A stretch of DNA of 64,000 nt from Mycobacterium decipiens (GTDB lineage Bacteria; Actinomycetota; Actinomycetes; Mycobacteriales; Mycobacteriaceae), in contig NZ_OY970459.1 of NCBI RefSeq assembly GCF_963853665.1, forward strand, positions 4,278,001 through 4,342,000, read 5' to 3'. The notes beneath the pieces were generated by a model. It saw nothing but the letters and a program-made list of their open reading frames with translations. It made no database searches and was not told where the DNA came from. Each line of letters begins with the position of its first letter. The stretch's first letter is position 1. The translations under genes were made by a program, and so were the position numbers. Below, one piece after another: positions 37,882 to 47,408 of the stretch.

Positions 37882-38035
37882 CGTTGTGGTCGGTGCCCGT
37901 TGCGGTGCACAGCACGGCCCTCGGTGCGCGGAGCATCCAGTGCTCGACCGGCGGCCGATCGACCTCCTCGACGACCCGCTGTCCTACCCGCGAATCCGCA
38001 GCGCTGCGACCGCTGCTCGTGCCATGACGGCATGA
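37882..38035 (+). pseudogene. 3' fragment of a possible antitoxin gene
   Basis: A plus-strand frame ends PVLDRRPIDLLDDPLSYPRI...AARAMTA with a TGA at 38033-38035 that overlaps the ATG of the RES-domain gene (ATGA). In toxin-antitoxin operons the antitoxin commonly precedes a RES toxin with this overlap. Only about 50 codons remain beside the IS256 remnant, and no start survives. It has no clear match to the DUF2384 antitoxins, so the assignment is positional. Confidence 0.4.
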
Positions 38036-38690
38036 GGCTCACGGTCTTTCGACACGCATCGTACGACTCGCCGTGGTGGGCATTCCCCAGCTCGCGGGCC
38101 GGCCGTTTCCACCGCGCCAAAAGCGATATCGTCCAGTACCTAGTCTTCATCCGCTGGGCCCCGCGGCCGAGATGCTTCGCCACCACCTCGGCCCGAACGG
38201 CAATCCAGACGACGTTGTCCCAAATCTGTGGACGGCGGTCTTCGAGGTGAACGACCCCGCGCGGGTCGACTTCGACGACTGCGCCAAATACGGGCTGACC
38301 CCAGACGAACTCGTCGGCGACGACTACACCCCTACGCAGGCCTTGGCCGATAGCGTGCGAGGCACCGGAGCCACCGCAATGATCGTGCCATCGGCCGCGT
38401 TGCCCGGGACCCACAACCTAATCCTGTTCGGCGTCCGAGTCCTCAATCCATTCTTGAGCACACCCCTGACGCCTGAAGAGATCCCAACCAGTCACGTTAG
38501 CGACGCGGCGCGTTCCCCGGCTGAGGTCGTACCGCACGTCCGCTGGTTCGGCGCTCCGCACAAGTCGGCCGAGCAGTGGAAGACCATGGGCAGCTACGAC
38601 CCTTTTGACGATCCGAGCGCTACGCGCTGCTAGACAACACCGCCGACTGGCAAAGGGTCGGCCCCCACACCGCCGGGTCTGCCACTCATG
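38032..38690 (+). pseudogene. RES-domain (toxin-type) gene, frameshifted
   Basis: RES-domain proteins such as MbcT are NAD+-degrading toxins. Frame 1 begins MRLTVFRHASYDSPWWAF (the conserved R-x-AGRF start follows as SSRAGRFHRAKSDIVQYL). Near 38140 the coding moves to another frame, SLHPLGPAAEMLRHHLGP, continuing through LWTAVFEVNDPARVDFDD, QALADSVRGTGATAMIVPSA (the Ser-containing RES core) and VRWFGAPHKSAEQWKTM. A second shift near 38614 is suggested by ERYALLDNTADW. The gene is probably inactive, and its upstream partner has also lost its 5' end. Confidence 0.72.
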
Positions 38691-39486
38691 GGTTACCCGT
38701 TTGTCGGTTGAACACCGGCGGGCGCTTCTCCAGGAATGCCATCAGCCCCTCGCGGGCATCGTCCGACCCCATGGTTGCGTGGATGGCCCGGCGCTCCGCG
38801 GCGAGCAGATCCTGAAGCGTGCGGCGCTCGCAGTCATAAAGAGCTTCCAACATGGCCCGAACGGCGAGCGCCGGTTGCCTCGCCAGCTCGAGGGCGAGCT
38901 GCGTCGCTCGATCTTTCAGCTCGTTGAGCGGCCACACCTCGTCGACAAGACCGATAGCATGCGCCTCCGGCCCGCTCAAGGTCTTCGCTCGCAGGATCAT
39001 GTCGAGGGCGTGCTGGCGCCCGATGGTCTTGGACAGCCGAGCGGACCCTCCCCAGGCAGGTGTCGCACCTAGGTGCATCTCCGGCAGGCCGATCGACGCG
39101 CCGTCCGCGGCGGCGAGCCGGAACGTGCAGCCAAGCGGGAGTTCGAGGCCGGCACCGAGACAATTCCCGAACAGCGTGGCGACGGAGGGCTTGCCCATCG
39201 TTTCGATGCGCGCGATGAGGTCGAGGCGTCGGTCGAAGAACGCGTCGATGCTGCCCGCGGCCTGGATGCCCTTAGGCAACTCCTTGAGATTCATGCCGAC
39301 CGAGAAGTTGTCGAGTCCGTCGGCCGTGATGACGAAGGCCCGGACCTGGTCATCGGCGGCGATGTCGTCGATAACCGCACTGAGCCGCTCAACATAGGCA
39401 AGGCTCATTCGGTTCAGGGGCGCGTCCGTGTTGGTAACGACGGCCACACCACCGTCGAACTTCTCATACCGAAGCGATTCATCCAC
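38686..39486 (-). CDS. Enoyl-CoA hydratase/isomerase family protein
   Basis: A 266-residue crotonase-fold protein. Oxyanion-hole and active-site segments are NFSVGMNLKELP near residue 60, GNCLGAGLELPLGCTFRLAA near residue 107 (with the Glu of LEL) and IGLPEMHLGATPAWGGSARLSKTIG near residue 130. The end, SDDAREGLMAFLEKRPPVF, is the typical crotonase tail. It would act on an acyl-CoA in the cytoplasm; the substrate is unknown. It lies between the RES pseudogene and betP, both of which suggest a boundary of the variable region. I do not recall it at this locus in H37Rv. Confidence 0.87.
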   Translation of the reverse strand: MDESLRYEKFDGGVAVVTNTDAPLNRMSLAYVERLSAVIDDIAADDQVRAFVITADGLDNFSVGMNLKELPKGIQAAGSIDAFFDRRLDLIARIETMGKPSVATLFGNCLGAGLELPLGCTFRLAAADGASIGLPEMHLGATPAWGGSARLSKTIGRQHALDMILRAKTLSGPEAHAIGLVDEVWPLNELKDRATQLALELARQPALAVRAMLEALYDCERRTLQDLLAAERRAIHATMGSDDAREGLMAFLEKRPPVFNRQTGNP

Positions 39487-39537
39487 AGCGGTGCGAGTCT
39501 ACCTGAGTTAGTTGAGTCTCTGTCAGCCAATGGTGCG

Positions 39538-41334
39538 TCATCTCAACGATGTTGTGTTTCCTACGCTTTCGTTCAGACTAGTACCAAAGCCATCATCGCC
39601 CAACGGATCCGGTGGCGCGGTGACCGTCAGGGCGCCCGTGTCGGGGTGCACCTCGTAGGCACCGCCATCGACATCGCGGACGGCGATGAGCCCGGATAGT
39701 GTCGCGGAGATGTCGTGGCGTTGCCTGTTTCCGGCCGCAACCACGTCGGGGACCGTGACGTGCAGCAGCCTCGGTGTGGCGGCCAGGTCGAAGTGGAACG
39801 CTTTGGTCATCGCATAACATGCCACGACCATGACGATTGAGAACGGCAGGGCCGTGGCGATAGAAGCGGTTCGCAGCGCGGTCAGCGACCCTGCGCCGCC
39901 GATCAGTAGCAAAACCGCGGCCGCCACCCCCTCCAGCACCGCCCAGTAGACCCGGGTCAGCTTTGGTGGGTCCAGCTCGCCACCCGCTGACAAGATGTCG
40001 ATGACCAACGAACCAGAGTCCGACGACGTGACGAAAAAGAACACAATCACCACCACCGCGAGAACGCTGGTAATGACCCCGATGGGCAGACCGTCGAGCA
40101 ATCGGAAAAGCGATGTGTTGGCGTCCACGGCTCCGCCGACGAGCATGTCGCCGTCGTTGCGTTGTCGCAACAGCGCCGAATCACCGAAGATGGTGAACCA
40201 CAGCGAGGCGATCACGGTGGGAACCAGCAGCACGGCGCCGATGAACTCCCGGATCGTCCGCCCCCGCGAGATCCGCGCGATAAACATCCCGACAAACGGA
40301 GCCCAGCTGATCCACCAGCCCCAGTAGAAGATGGTCCAGTCACCGAGCCAGTCATCGTGAGAGAACGGCGCGGTGCGCAGCATGAATTGCGGAAGCGATT
40401 GGACGTAGCCGCCCAAGTTCTGCACCCACGACTGCAGCAAGAAAAGTGTTGGCCCAAGCACTAACACGAACAGGGCCAGTGCGCCGGCCAGCGCCAAGTT
40501 GATGTTCGACAGCCATTTCAAACCCCTACTGACTCCACTGACCACCGACGCCGTCGCGGTGGCGGTAATGACGGTGATCATGCCGACCATCCACCAGTTG
40601 TCCACCCTGATCCAGCCGAGATATTCCAGACCGGAGGCGATCTGGATGATGCCGAAGCCCAACGAGGTGGCGACACCGAAGAGCGTTCCGACGATTGCGA
40701 TGACGTCGACGGCGTGCCCCAATACGCCCTCAACGCGGCGCCGCCCCAGGACCGGCTCCAACAGCCAACGCACCGATAGCGGGCGGCCCCGCCGATAGGT
40801 CATGTACGCCATACCGAGGCCAACCACCACGTAAATCGCCCAGGCGTGCAACCCCCAGTGGAACACTGTCAGCGCCATCGCCTGGTTGGCCGCGGCATCG
40901 GTGAGCGGGGGCACACCACGCAACTGCGGTGGACGCGCGTAGTGGCTGAGCGGCTCGGCCACCCCGTAAAAGACCAAGCCGATACCCATACCGGCGCTGA
41001 ACAGCATAGCCAACCAGGCCCAAAAGCCGAACTCGGGTAGCTCGTCGTCGCTGCCAAGCCGGATGGTGCCGATCTGGGAAATACCGCAGTACAGCGCAAA
41101 CACCACAAACGCTGTGGCAACCAGGATGTACCACCACCCGACACCGTCCGTGATCGCGGCGTTCAGCCGGACGAACGCGTTCTCGGCAGTGCGCGAGTAC
41201 ACGACCGAAACGACGATCATGGCGATGATCACCACTGAAGCCGGAACAAAAACCGCGGGCTTAATGCTGCGCCAGGCCTGGACAACAGCGTTCGTGCTAC
41301 CACGATCTTTCTCGGACATATCAGTCAACGCCAT
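39538..41334 (-). CDS. betP: BCCT-family glycine betaine transporter BetP
   Basis: Secondary transporter for betaine-type compatible solutes in the inner membrane, about 598 residues and twelve helices. The BCCT signature WGWWISWAPFVGMFIARISRGRTIREF lies near residue 335, with the aromatic residues of the betaine site. The ATG at 41334 is preferred because AAAGGAG lies four bases upstream; starts at 41337 (GTG) and 41319 (ATG, the length I recall for H37Rv) are alternatives. The C-terminal hydrophilic tail of about 70 residues resembles the osmosensing tail of other BetP proteins. It diverges from PE7 across a long intergenic region. Confidence 0.94.
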   Translation of the reverse strand: MALTDMSEKDRGSTNAVVQAWRSIKPAVFVPASVVIIAMIVVSVVYSRTAENAFVRLNAAITDGVGWWYILVATAFVVFALYCGISQIGTIRLGSDDELPEFGFWAWLAMLFSAGMGIGLVFYGVAEPLSHYARPPQLRGVPPLTDAAANQAMALTVFHWGLHAWAIYVVVGLGMAYMTYRRGRPLSVRWLLEPVLGRRRVEGVLGHAVDVIAIVGTLFGVATSLGFGIIQIASGLEYLGWIRVDNWWMVGMITVITATATASVVSGVSRGLKWLSNINLALAGALALFVLVLGPTLFLLQSWVQNLGGYVQSLPQFMLRTAPFSHDDWLGDWTIFYWGWWISWAPFVGMFIARISRGRTIREFIGAVLLVPTVIASLWFTIFGDSALLRQRNDGDMLVGGAVDANTSLFRLLDGLPIGVITSVLAVVVIVFFFVTSSDSGSLVIDILSAGGELDPPKLTRVYWAVLEGVAAAVLLLIGGAGSLTALRTASIATALPFSIVMVVACYAMTKAFHFDLAATPRLLHVTVPDVVAAGNRQRHDISATLSGLIAVRDVDGGAYEVHPDTGALTVTAPPDPLGDDGFGTSLNESVGNTTSLR

Positions 41335-41870
41335 CACACTCCTTTCTCACCGCGTCCTCGTCACGGGCACGGCGTCGCCGTTTCTGTCTAACACGGATCG
41401 GCAGCAACCACCTTGCGTACCGAACTCGTCTATGCCGAGCAGCAAACCAACGTCAGCCAAACACAGGCAAACACCGCTGCGTTATGACGGACAACGCTCA
41501 TCTCAGGTAACAAACAGGTCAAGTAGGCGCAGAGCAGGTTGGCGAAATTGCGCGCCAGCGCGACTGGGCGTGGGTCGGATTCGTTGGATGGGTTTCGATC
41601 AGGCGGGCTCCCACCGGGAAGTCGGTGAGCCGGCCACGGCGAGGTAGCGGCGACGAGGACATCGGCCGGCGCCGGGAACGCCCAGCCTATCCCGCTGTCG
41701 CTCATTCCAGTTTCGGCCGGAATGCTGAATCGTGGTTGTCGACAAGATTCTTCGAATATCACTGCCCGGCAACCTTATTCGATCACCCATCTCAGCACCG
41801 CCTACGCGAGACCGGTTGCCAAGTTGGCCACAGATGTTTGTCAACCGCTGCGGATGGCAATGCCCCTGGA

Positions 41871-41904
41871 AGGCAGGCGTATCGGCCGGCCTATACGCCT
41901 GCCT
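41871..41904. repeat. Perfect hairpin 1 (12-bp arms)
   Basis: AGGCAGGCGTAT (41871-41882) and ATACGCCTGCCT (41893-41904) are exact reverse complements with a 10-base loop, itself rich in GGCC. No run of T follows in either direction, so a classical intrinsic terminator is unlikely. Confidence 0.85.
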
Positions 41905-41905
41905 A

Positions 41906-41940
41906 GGTTCCGTCGGTTCAGCCCGAGAGCCGACGGAACC
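41906..41940. repeat. Perfect hairpin 2 (11-bp arms)
   Basis: GGTTCCGTCGG (41906-41916) and CCGACGGAACC (41930-41940) are exact reverse complements with a 13-base loop. It begins one base after hairpin 1. Confidence 0.85.
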
Positions 41941-42226
41941 GCCCTACTTGGCCGCTGCGGCCCACCTGCGGTTCTAACGGAACGGATGCGTCGGGAAACC
42001 TGTGCGGGCGCGGTTTCGACCGCATTGAGCCTTCCGCGGCGGCCAAATTCTGCATGCCATCGAGCTTGACCAGCAACCCGAAGAAGTACGCTGTGGTTAC
42101 AGTGGGCTTCCTGCCACGGTCCTCAAGACACAAAGAAGTCTAATTCCGTTATAAAGCAGACATTTCCGTGGTTATGTAGAAGACGTCGGCCGATCAGATG
42201 AGGCTACCCGCATAAGGTGGTATCCG

Positions 42227-42526
42227 ATGTCTTTTGTGACCATCCAGCCGGAGGTCTTGGCAATGGCGGTTGGGGATTTGCAGAAGATCGGTACCGCGGT
42301 GACCGCGCAGAACGCAGCCGCGTGCGCCCCGACGACGGGGGTGTTGCCCCCCGCTGCCGATGAAGTGTCCGCGCTGACGGCGGCCCGGTTCGCCGCGCAC
42401 GCCGAGAAGTACCAGGTGGTTGGCAGGCAGGCCGCGCTGGTCCATGACATGTTTGTGGCCACCCTGGCGGCCGGCGCCGATTCGTACGCGGCCACCGAGG
42501 CCGCCAATGTGGTCGCGACCAGTTAA
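42227..42526 (+). CDS. PE7: PE family protein PE7
   Basis: A 99-residue PE-only protein ([22 protein letters not shown]) with the usual two-helix PE fold and the YxxxD/E-type export signal in [10 protein letters not shown] near residue 87. PE proteins pair with PPE proteins and leave the cell through type VII secretion. The PPE partner gene starts 14 bases downstream, so the two make a heterodimer. Same length as H37Rv PE7 as I recall. Confidence 0.95.
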   Translation: MSFVTIQPEVLAMAVGDLQKIGTAVTAQNAAACAPTTGVLPPAADEVSALTAARFAAHAEKYQVVGRQAALVHDMFVATLAAGADSYAATEAANVVATS

Positions 42527-42540
42527 GGAGGTTGCTGGCA

Positions 42541-43821
42541 ATGGATTTCGGGCTCTTACCTCCGGAGGTCAATTCGGGCCGGATGTACTCCGGTCCGGGA
42601 CCGGAGTCGATACTTGCTGCCGCGGCCGCCTGGGACGGTGTGGCCGCCGAGTTGAGTTCCGCGGCGGTTTCGTATGGATCGGTGGTATCGACGCTGATCG
42701 TTGAGCCGTGGATGGGGCCGGCGGCAGCGGCGATGGCGGCCGCGGCAATCCCGTATGTGGGGTGGCTGGCTGCGACGGCGGCGCAGGCGAAGGAGACGGC
42801 CACCCAGGCCAGGACGGCGGCGGAAGCATTCGCGGCGACGTTCGCGATTACGGTGCCGCCGCCCCTCATCGCGGCCAACCGCAGCCGGTTAATGTCGCTG
42901 GTCGCGGCGAACCTTCTGGGGCAAAATAGCCCGGCTATCGCGACCACCCAGGCCGAGTATGCCGAAATGTGGGCCCAGGACGCCGCCGCGATGTACAGCT
43001 ATGAAGGGGCATCGGCGGCCGCGTCGGCGTTGACGCCGTTCGCCCCACCGGTGGAAAGCACCGACCCGGCCGGGCCCGCGGCCGAAGCCGCGGCAGTCGC
43101 CCAAGCCGCCGGTGCGGGCGCCGCGACGAATGCACAGGCGATGCTGGCTCAGCTATACCCGGGTGTCCTGGGGGACAGCTTGTCCGCGTTGGCCGCGAAT
43201 GCTGATCCGCTGACAGCGGGGCTGTTGGGAATCGCTTCTACCCTCAACCAGCAGGTCGGAACCGCTCAGGTGGTAATCCCTACCCCTATAGGGGATTTGG
43301 ACGCGATCGCGCTCTACATCGCGGGCATTGCGAGCGGCAGTTTCGCCTTGGCGCTGACCAACACATTCCGACCCTGGAACTACGACGACTCGGATCATGG
43401 CGGATTGGCACCGACGCAAGGCACACAAGGCACCGCAATCAGTTCGACGACGGACGCGAGTGGGTCAGACTGGGGCCCCTTCGGGGGCGCGGCGGCGGTG
43501 TCCGCGGGCGTCGGCCATGGGGCATTGGTCGGGGCGTTGTCGGTGCCGCACAGCTGGACCACGGCCGCCCCGGAGATTCAGCTTGCCGTCAATGCGATGC
43601 CCAGCGCCGGCGCCGTCCCCGGAGTGGATCCGACCGCCCTCAACGGAATGCCGGCAGGTCTGCTCAGCGGGATGGCGTTGGCCAGTTTGGCCGCCCGCGG
43701 TACGACGGGCGGTGGCGGCACCCGCAGCGGCGCCGCCACCGACGACCAACAGGATGACCGCAAACCCCCGGTGGTGGTGATTCGAGAGCAGCCACCACCG
43801 TCGGGAAGCCCTCCGCCGTGA
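42541..43821 (+). CDS. PPE14: PPE family protein PPE14 (SVP subgroup)
   Basis: A 426-residue PPE protein. The PPE domain ([20 protein letters not shown], residues 1 to about 175) carries [13 protein letters not shown], the W-x-G turn. The SVP motif appears as GALSVPHSW near residue 335. The tail ends in a Pro-rich segment ([16 protein letters not shown]). Known as Mtb41 antigen in M. tuberculosis. The ATG at 42541 follows AAGGAGGT and the conserved PPE start. Secreted with PE7, probably to the cell surface. Function unknown. Confidence 0.94.
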   Translation: MDFGLLPPEVNSGRMYSGPGPESILAAAAAWDGVAAELSSAAVSYGSVVSTLIVEPWMGPAAAAMAAAAIPYVGWLAATAAQAKETATQARTAAEAFAATFAITVPPPLIAANRSRLMSLVAANLLGQNSPAIATTQAEYAEMWAQDAAAMYSYEGASAAASALTPFAPPVESTDPAGPAAEAAAVAQAAGAGAATNAQAMLAQLYPGVLGDSLSALAANADPLTAGLLGIASTLNQQVGTAQVVIPTPIGDLDAIALYIAGIASGSFALALTNTFRPWNYDDSDHGGLAPTQGTQGTAISSTTDASGSDWGPFGGAAAVSAGVGHGALVGALSVPHSWTTAAPEIQLAVNAMPSAGAVPGVDPTALNGMPAGLLSGMALASLAARGTTGGGGTRSGAATDDQQDDRKPPVVVIREQPPPSGSPPP

Positions 43822-43947
43822 ATTGGATGAGCCATTGCACGCGCGGTTTTGGTGCGAAATTCGCGCGAGTCTGCACCGGAAACGGCGGATAGGGGTTTCC
43901 GTAGCTGGCCAACGGGTCGTTCACCCTGCTTGTAGTAGCGTACGGTC

Positions 43948-45171
43948 ATGGACGGTGGTGTCTGGATTCTCGGCGGCTATCAGAGCGATTTTGCTCGCAA
44001 CCTCAGCAAAGAGAACCGCGACTTCGCTGACCTGACCAGAGAGCTCGTTGATAACACGCTCACCGCGGCCAAGGTAGCCGCCGCCGACATCGGGGTCGTC
44101 CACGTCGCGAATGCGTTTGGCGAAATGTTTGCCGGTCAGGGCCACCTTGGGGCGATGCCGGCTACGATCTGCGACGGTCTCTGGGACACGCCGGCCTCGC
44201 GGCACGAGGCCGCGTGCGCGTCCGGCAGCGTGGCCACGCTGGCGGCAATGGCCGACCTGCGATCGGGCACGTATCAGGTCGCGCTCGTCGTGGGCCTCGA
44301 GCTTGAGAAGACCGTCCCCGGCGACACCGCGGCCCAGCATCTGGGTGCCGCGGCCTGGACCGGACACGAGGGGGTCGGGGCCCGCTACCTGTGGCCGTCG
44401 ATGTTCGCGCAGGTCGCCGACGAATACGACCGGCGATACGGTTTGGACGACACTCATCTACGCGCCATCGCCCGGCTCAATTTCGCCAACGCCCGGCACA
44501 ACCCCAACGCACAGACCCGTGGCTGGACGATCCCCGACCCCATCACGGACGACGACGCGACCAATCCGATTACCGAAGGCCGGCTGCGTCGGTTCGATTG
44601 CAGCCAGATGACGGACGGCGGCGCGGGATTGGTGCTGGTGAGCGATTCCTATCTGCGCGACCACCCCGCCGCGCGCCCGATCGGTCGCATCGACGGCTGG
44701 GGACATCGCACCGTCGGGTTGGGCCTGCGCCAGAAGCTGGACCGCGCTGCCCAAGACGACTCGACCCCCTACCTGTTGCCGCACGTGCGGGCCGCGGCGC
44801 TGGACGCCCTGCATCGCGCGCGGGTTTCCCTCGACGACCTGAGCGGGATCGAGGTGCACGACTGCTTCACCCCCAGCGAGTACCTGGCCATCGATCACAT
44901 TGGGCTCACCGGGCCGGGCGAGTCTTGGAAGGCCATCGAAAACGGGGAGATCGAGATCGGTGGGCGATTGCCGATCAACCCCAGCGGCGGATTGATCGGC
45001 GGCGGACACCCGGTCGGGGCTTCCGGGGTGCGGATGCTCCTCGATGCGGCCAAACAGGTCAGCGGCACCGCCGGCGACTACCAGGTCGAGGACGCGCAGA
45101 CGTTCGCCACATTGAACTTCGGCGGCAGCACCGCTACTACCGTGAGCTTCGTTGTCGGCGCTGGAAACTAA
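43948..45171 (+). CDS. Thiolase-fold lipid-transfer/acyltransferase-like protein (Rv0914c-like)
   Basis: A 407-residue protein of the SCP-x/nonspecific lipid-transfer thiolase group. ILGGYQSDFARNLSKENRD opens the fold. RHEAACASGSVATLAAMADL (Cys near residue 91) matches the nucleophile region, IEVHDCFTPSEYLAIDHIG near residue 300 the histidine motif (H-D-C-F), and NPSGGLIGGGHPVGASGVRML the thiolase C-terminal motif. The reaction is probably thiolysis or condensation on a bulky acyl-CoA, as in sterol side-chain breakdown, but the substrate is unknown. The next gene overlaps closely. Confidence 0.87.
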   Translation: MDGGVWILGGYQSDFARNLSKENRDFADLTRELVDNTLTAAKVAAADIGVVHVANAFGEMFAGQGHLGAMPATICDGLWDTPASRHEAACASGSVATLAAMADLRSGTYQVALVVGLELEKTVPGDTAAQHLGAAAWTGHEGVGARYLWPSMFAQVADEYDRRYGLDDTHLRAIARLNFANARHNPNAQTRGWTIPDPITDDDATNPITEGRLRRFDCSQMTDGGAGLVLVSDSYLRDHPAARPIGRIDGWGHRTVGLGLRQKLDRAAQDDSTPYLLPHVRAAALDALHRARVSLDDLSGIEVHDCFTPSEYLAIDHIGLTGPGESWKAIENGEIEIGGRLPINPSGGLIGGGHPVGASGVRMLLDAAKQVSGTAGDYQVEDAQTFATLNFGGSTATTVSFVVGAGN

Positions 45172-45190
45172 CGGAAATCGGCATTTGACT

Positions 45191-46714
45191 ATGGACGTGG
45201 AAATCGTCGGCAAGTTCCTGTCGACCCTGCCCGAAGACGACGACCACCCCTATCGCATCGGTCCGTGGAGACCACAAACGACCGAGTGGGATGCCGACGA
45301 CCTGACCGCCGTAGCCGGCGAAGTTCCCGCCGACCTGGACGGCATCTACCTGCGCAACACCGAGAACCCGTTACACCCGGCGTTTAAGACCTATCACCCG
45401 TTCGACGGCGACGGCATGCTGCACGTCGTCGGCTTCCGTGACGGAAAAGCCTTCTACCGCAACCGATTTATTCGTACGGATGGCTTCTTGGCGGAGAACC
45501 AGGCCGGGGAGCCGCTATGGCCGGGTCTGGCCGAACCGGTGCAGCTGGCCAAGCGCGAGCACGGCTGGGGCGCTCGTGGCCTGATGAAGGACGCGTCGAG
45601 CACCGATGTCATCGTCCACCGAGGTATCGCGCTGACCAGCTTCTACCAGTGTGGTGATCTGTACCGGATCGATCCGTACTCGGCCAATACGCTCGGCAAG
45701 GAGAGCTGGAACGGAGGGTTCCCGGTCAGCTGGGGCGTGTCGGCACATCCGAAGGTAGACAACAAGACCGGCGAACTGTTGTTCTTCAACTACAGCAAGC
45801 AAGACCCGTACATGCGCTACGGCGTCGTCGACCAGAGCAACGACCTGGCACACTATGTCGACATTCCACTGCCCGGACCGCGGCTGCCGCACGACATGGC
45901 CTTCACCGAAAACTACGCCATCCTCAACGATTTCCCGTTGTTCTGGGATCCCCGGCTGCTCGAGCACAATGTGCACCTGCCGCGCTACTACCCAGATATG
46001 CCGTCCCGGTTCGCGGTGCTGCCGCGGCGGGGCGGAACTGACGAAATCCGCTGGTTCGAGGCTGATCCGACCTTCGTGCTGCACTTCACCAACGCCTACG
46101 AAGATGGTGACGAGATCGTGCTCGACGGCTTCTTCGAAGACGAGCCCCAGCCCCTTGAAACCGGCGCCACCGGGGCAACGAAGTGGGAGAAGCTGTTTCG
46201 CTTCCTGGCACTGGATCGGCTGCAGTCCCGGCTGCACCGGTGGCGGCTCAACCTGGTCACCGGAGCGGTGAAAGAAGAGCAACTCTGCGAGTCCATCACC
46301 GAGTTCGGGACCATCAACGCCGACTACGCGGCCAGTCGCTACCGCTACGCCTACGCCGCTACCGGCAAACCGGGCTGGTTCCTGTTCGACGGGCTGGTCA
46401 AACACGATCTGCTCACTGGCAACCAGGAGGGCTATTCGTTCGGTGATGGAGTCTATGGAAGTGAAACCGCGATGGCTCCGCGGGTGGGCAGCAGCGCCGA
46501 GGACGACGGCTACCTGATCACCCTGACCACCGATACAAACGCCGACGCCTCCTACTGCCTGGTTTTCGACGCGGCGCGCGTCGGTGACGGCCCGGTGTGC
46601 AAACTTCAGCTGCCGGAACGCATTTCCAGCGGCACTCATTCGACGTGGGTGCCGGGGACCGAGTTGCGCCGGTGGAATCACACGGAGTCGCCGGCAGCCG
46701 CCGTCGGGCTGTGA
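45191..46714 (+). CDS. Carotenoid cleavage oxygenase family protein (Rv0913c-like)
   Basis: A 507-residue seven-bladed propeller enzyme with a non-haem iron held by four histidines. These are visible in VSAHPKVD, LPHDMAFTENYAI, VLHFTNAYEDGDE and SGTHSTWVPG. Family members cleave or isomerise carotenoids, stilbenes or related alkenes. The ATG at 45191 is chosen; a TTG six bases before and the upstream frame from 45152 are alternatives. The stop shares a base with the ATG of the VOC gene, so the two are likely coupled. The true substrate in mycobacteria is not clear. Confidence 0.9.
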   Translation: MDVEIVGKFLSTLPEDDDHPYRIGPWRPQTTEWDADDLTAVAGEVPADLDGIYLRNTENPLHPAFKTYHPFDGDGMLHVVGFRDGKAFYRNRFIRTDGFLAENQAGEPLWPGLAEPVQLAKREHGWGARGLMKDASSTDVIVHRGIALTSFYQCGDLYRIDPYSANTLGKESWNGGFPVSWGVSAHPKVDNKTGELLFFNYSKQDPYMRYGVVDQSNDLAHYVDIPLPGPRLPHDMAFTENYAILNDFPLFWDPRLLEHNVHLPRYYPDMPSRFAVLPRRGGTDEIRWFEADPTFVLHFTNAYEDGDEIVLDGFFEDEPQPLETGATGATKWEKLFRFLALDRLQSRLHRWRLNLVTGAVKEEQLCESITEFGTINADYAASRYRYAYAATGKPGWFLFDGLVKHDLLTGNQEGYSFGDGVYGSETAMAPRVGSSAEDDGYLITLTTDTNADASYCLVFDAARVGDGPVCKLQLPERISSGTHSTWVPGTELRRWNHTESPAAAVGL

Positions 46715-47211
46715 TGTTCGGACGAGCAGTGGACCGCGAAAAGCCCCTCCGAACAACGCACTGGCGCAAGGAATTGGCGTCAATCGGCTCCATCCGTTTC
46801 GCCCGCCGCTCGTCGAACTTCGAAGAGACAGTTCGGTTCTACCGCGAGCTGGTAGGGCTGCCACTCTACGAGACCTTTGCCGAAAGCTACGGCAGCAACG
46901 GCGCGATATTCGGCCTGCCCAGCTCGAAGCTCACGCTGGAAATCGTCGAAGCGGTCGATGGCGTCGCAGTGGACCGTCACGAACAGCTGTGCCTGTACTT
47001 CCCGGACAGACAGGCGCAGCAAGCCGCGATTGCGCGCTTGCAGGAGGCGGCGCTGGAGCCGGTGCAACAGCACCCCTACTGGGAAGCCGCCGGAGCCGTC
47101 ACCTATCGCGACCCGGATGGCCGCGAGGTCGTGTTCGCGCCGTTCGTGTTCGGGGTCAACGAACCCGGCGACAGCTCCGCCTCGGGAAGGCACGAGTTCC
47201 CGACGGACTAA
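46714..47211 (+). CDS. VOC (glyoxalase/bleomycin-resistance) family protein
   Basis: A 165-residue single-domain VOC protein: SIGSIRFARRSSNFEETVRFYRELVGLPLYETF opens the first beta-alpha-beta-beta-beta unit and VTYRDPDGREVVFAPF ends the second, with the Glu usually used as a metal ligand. The ATG at 46714 overlaps the previous stop by one base, indicating coupled translation. A later start near MASIGSIRF is conceivable. I recall nothing at this place in H37Rv. Its function may relate to the product of the upstream oxygenase, but this is positional. Confidence 0.75.
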   Translation: MFGRAVDREKPLRTTHWRKELASIGSIRFARRSSNFEETVRFYRELVGLPLYETFAESYGSNGAIFGLPSSKLTLEIVEAVDGVAVDRHEQLCLYFPDRQAQQAAIARLQEAALEPVQQHPYWEAAGAVTYRDPDGREVVFAPFVFGVNEPGDSSASGRHEFPTD

Positions 47212-47233
47212 GGCCTTCCCCCACACCATTGAA

Positions 47234-47269
47234 GCGTCCTGAGGGTGCTGGAGACTTTCTGCTCGCGCC
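47234..47269. repeat. 36-bp direct repeat, left copy
   Basis: Matches 48671-48706 at 32 of 36 positions in the same orientation (shared cores GCGTCCT, GCTGGAGA and TTTCTGCTCG). The two copies bracket the cyclopropane synthase gene. Confidence 0.8.
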
Positions 47270-47408
47270 TAGAGTCAACCAACGCGACCGCCACCGAAAA
47301 TCCGCTAGACCGGCGACACCCTCCCAGTGCACCCAGGAGGCGGATTCGCGGTCGTTCGATCAGCTCGGCTTTGTCCAGTGCAAACCCAGCAAGGCGCTTA
47401 GTTCGCCG

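Larger units (their letters stand above)
41335..42226. other. Long intergenic region between betP and PE7
   Basis: Nearly 900 bases with no convincing gene. Overlapping short frames on both strands have low-complexity or Arg-rich translations. The only structure seen is the pair of perfect hairpins at 41871-41940. The 100 bases before PE7 are relatively AT-rich (for example CTAATTCCGTTATAAAGCAG near 42140) and probably hold its promoter. Confidence 0.6.

Noticed and set aside
41871..41940. Hairpins as intrinsic terminators
   Set aside because: No T tract on either strand, and both flanking genes start here and do not end.
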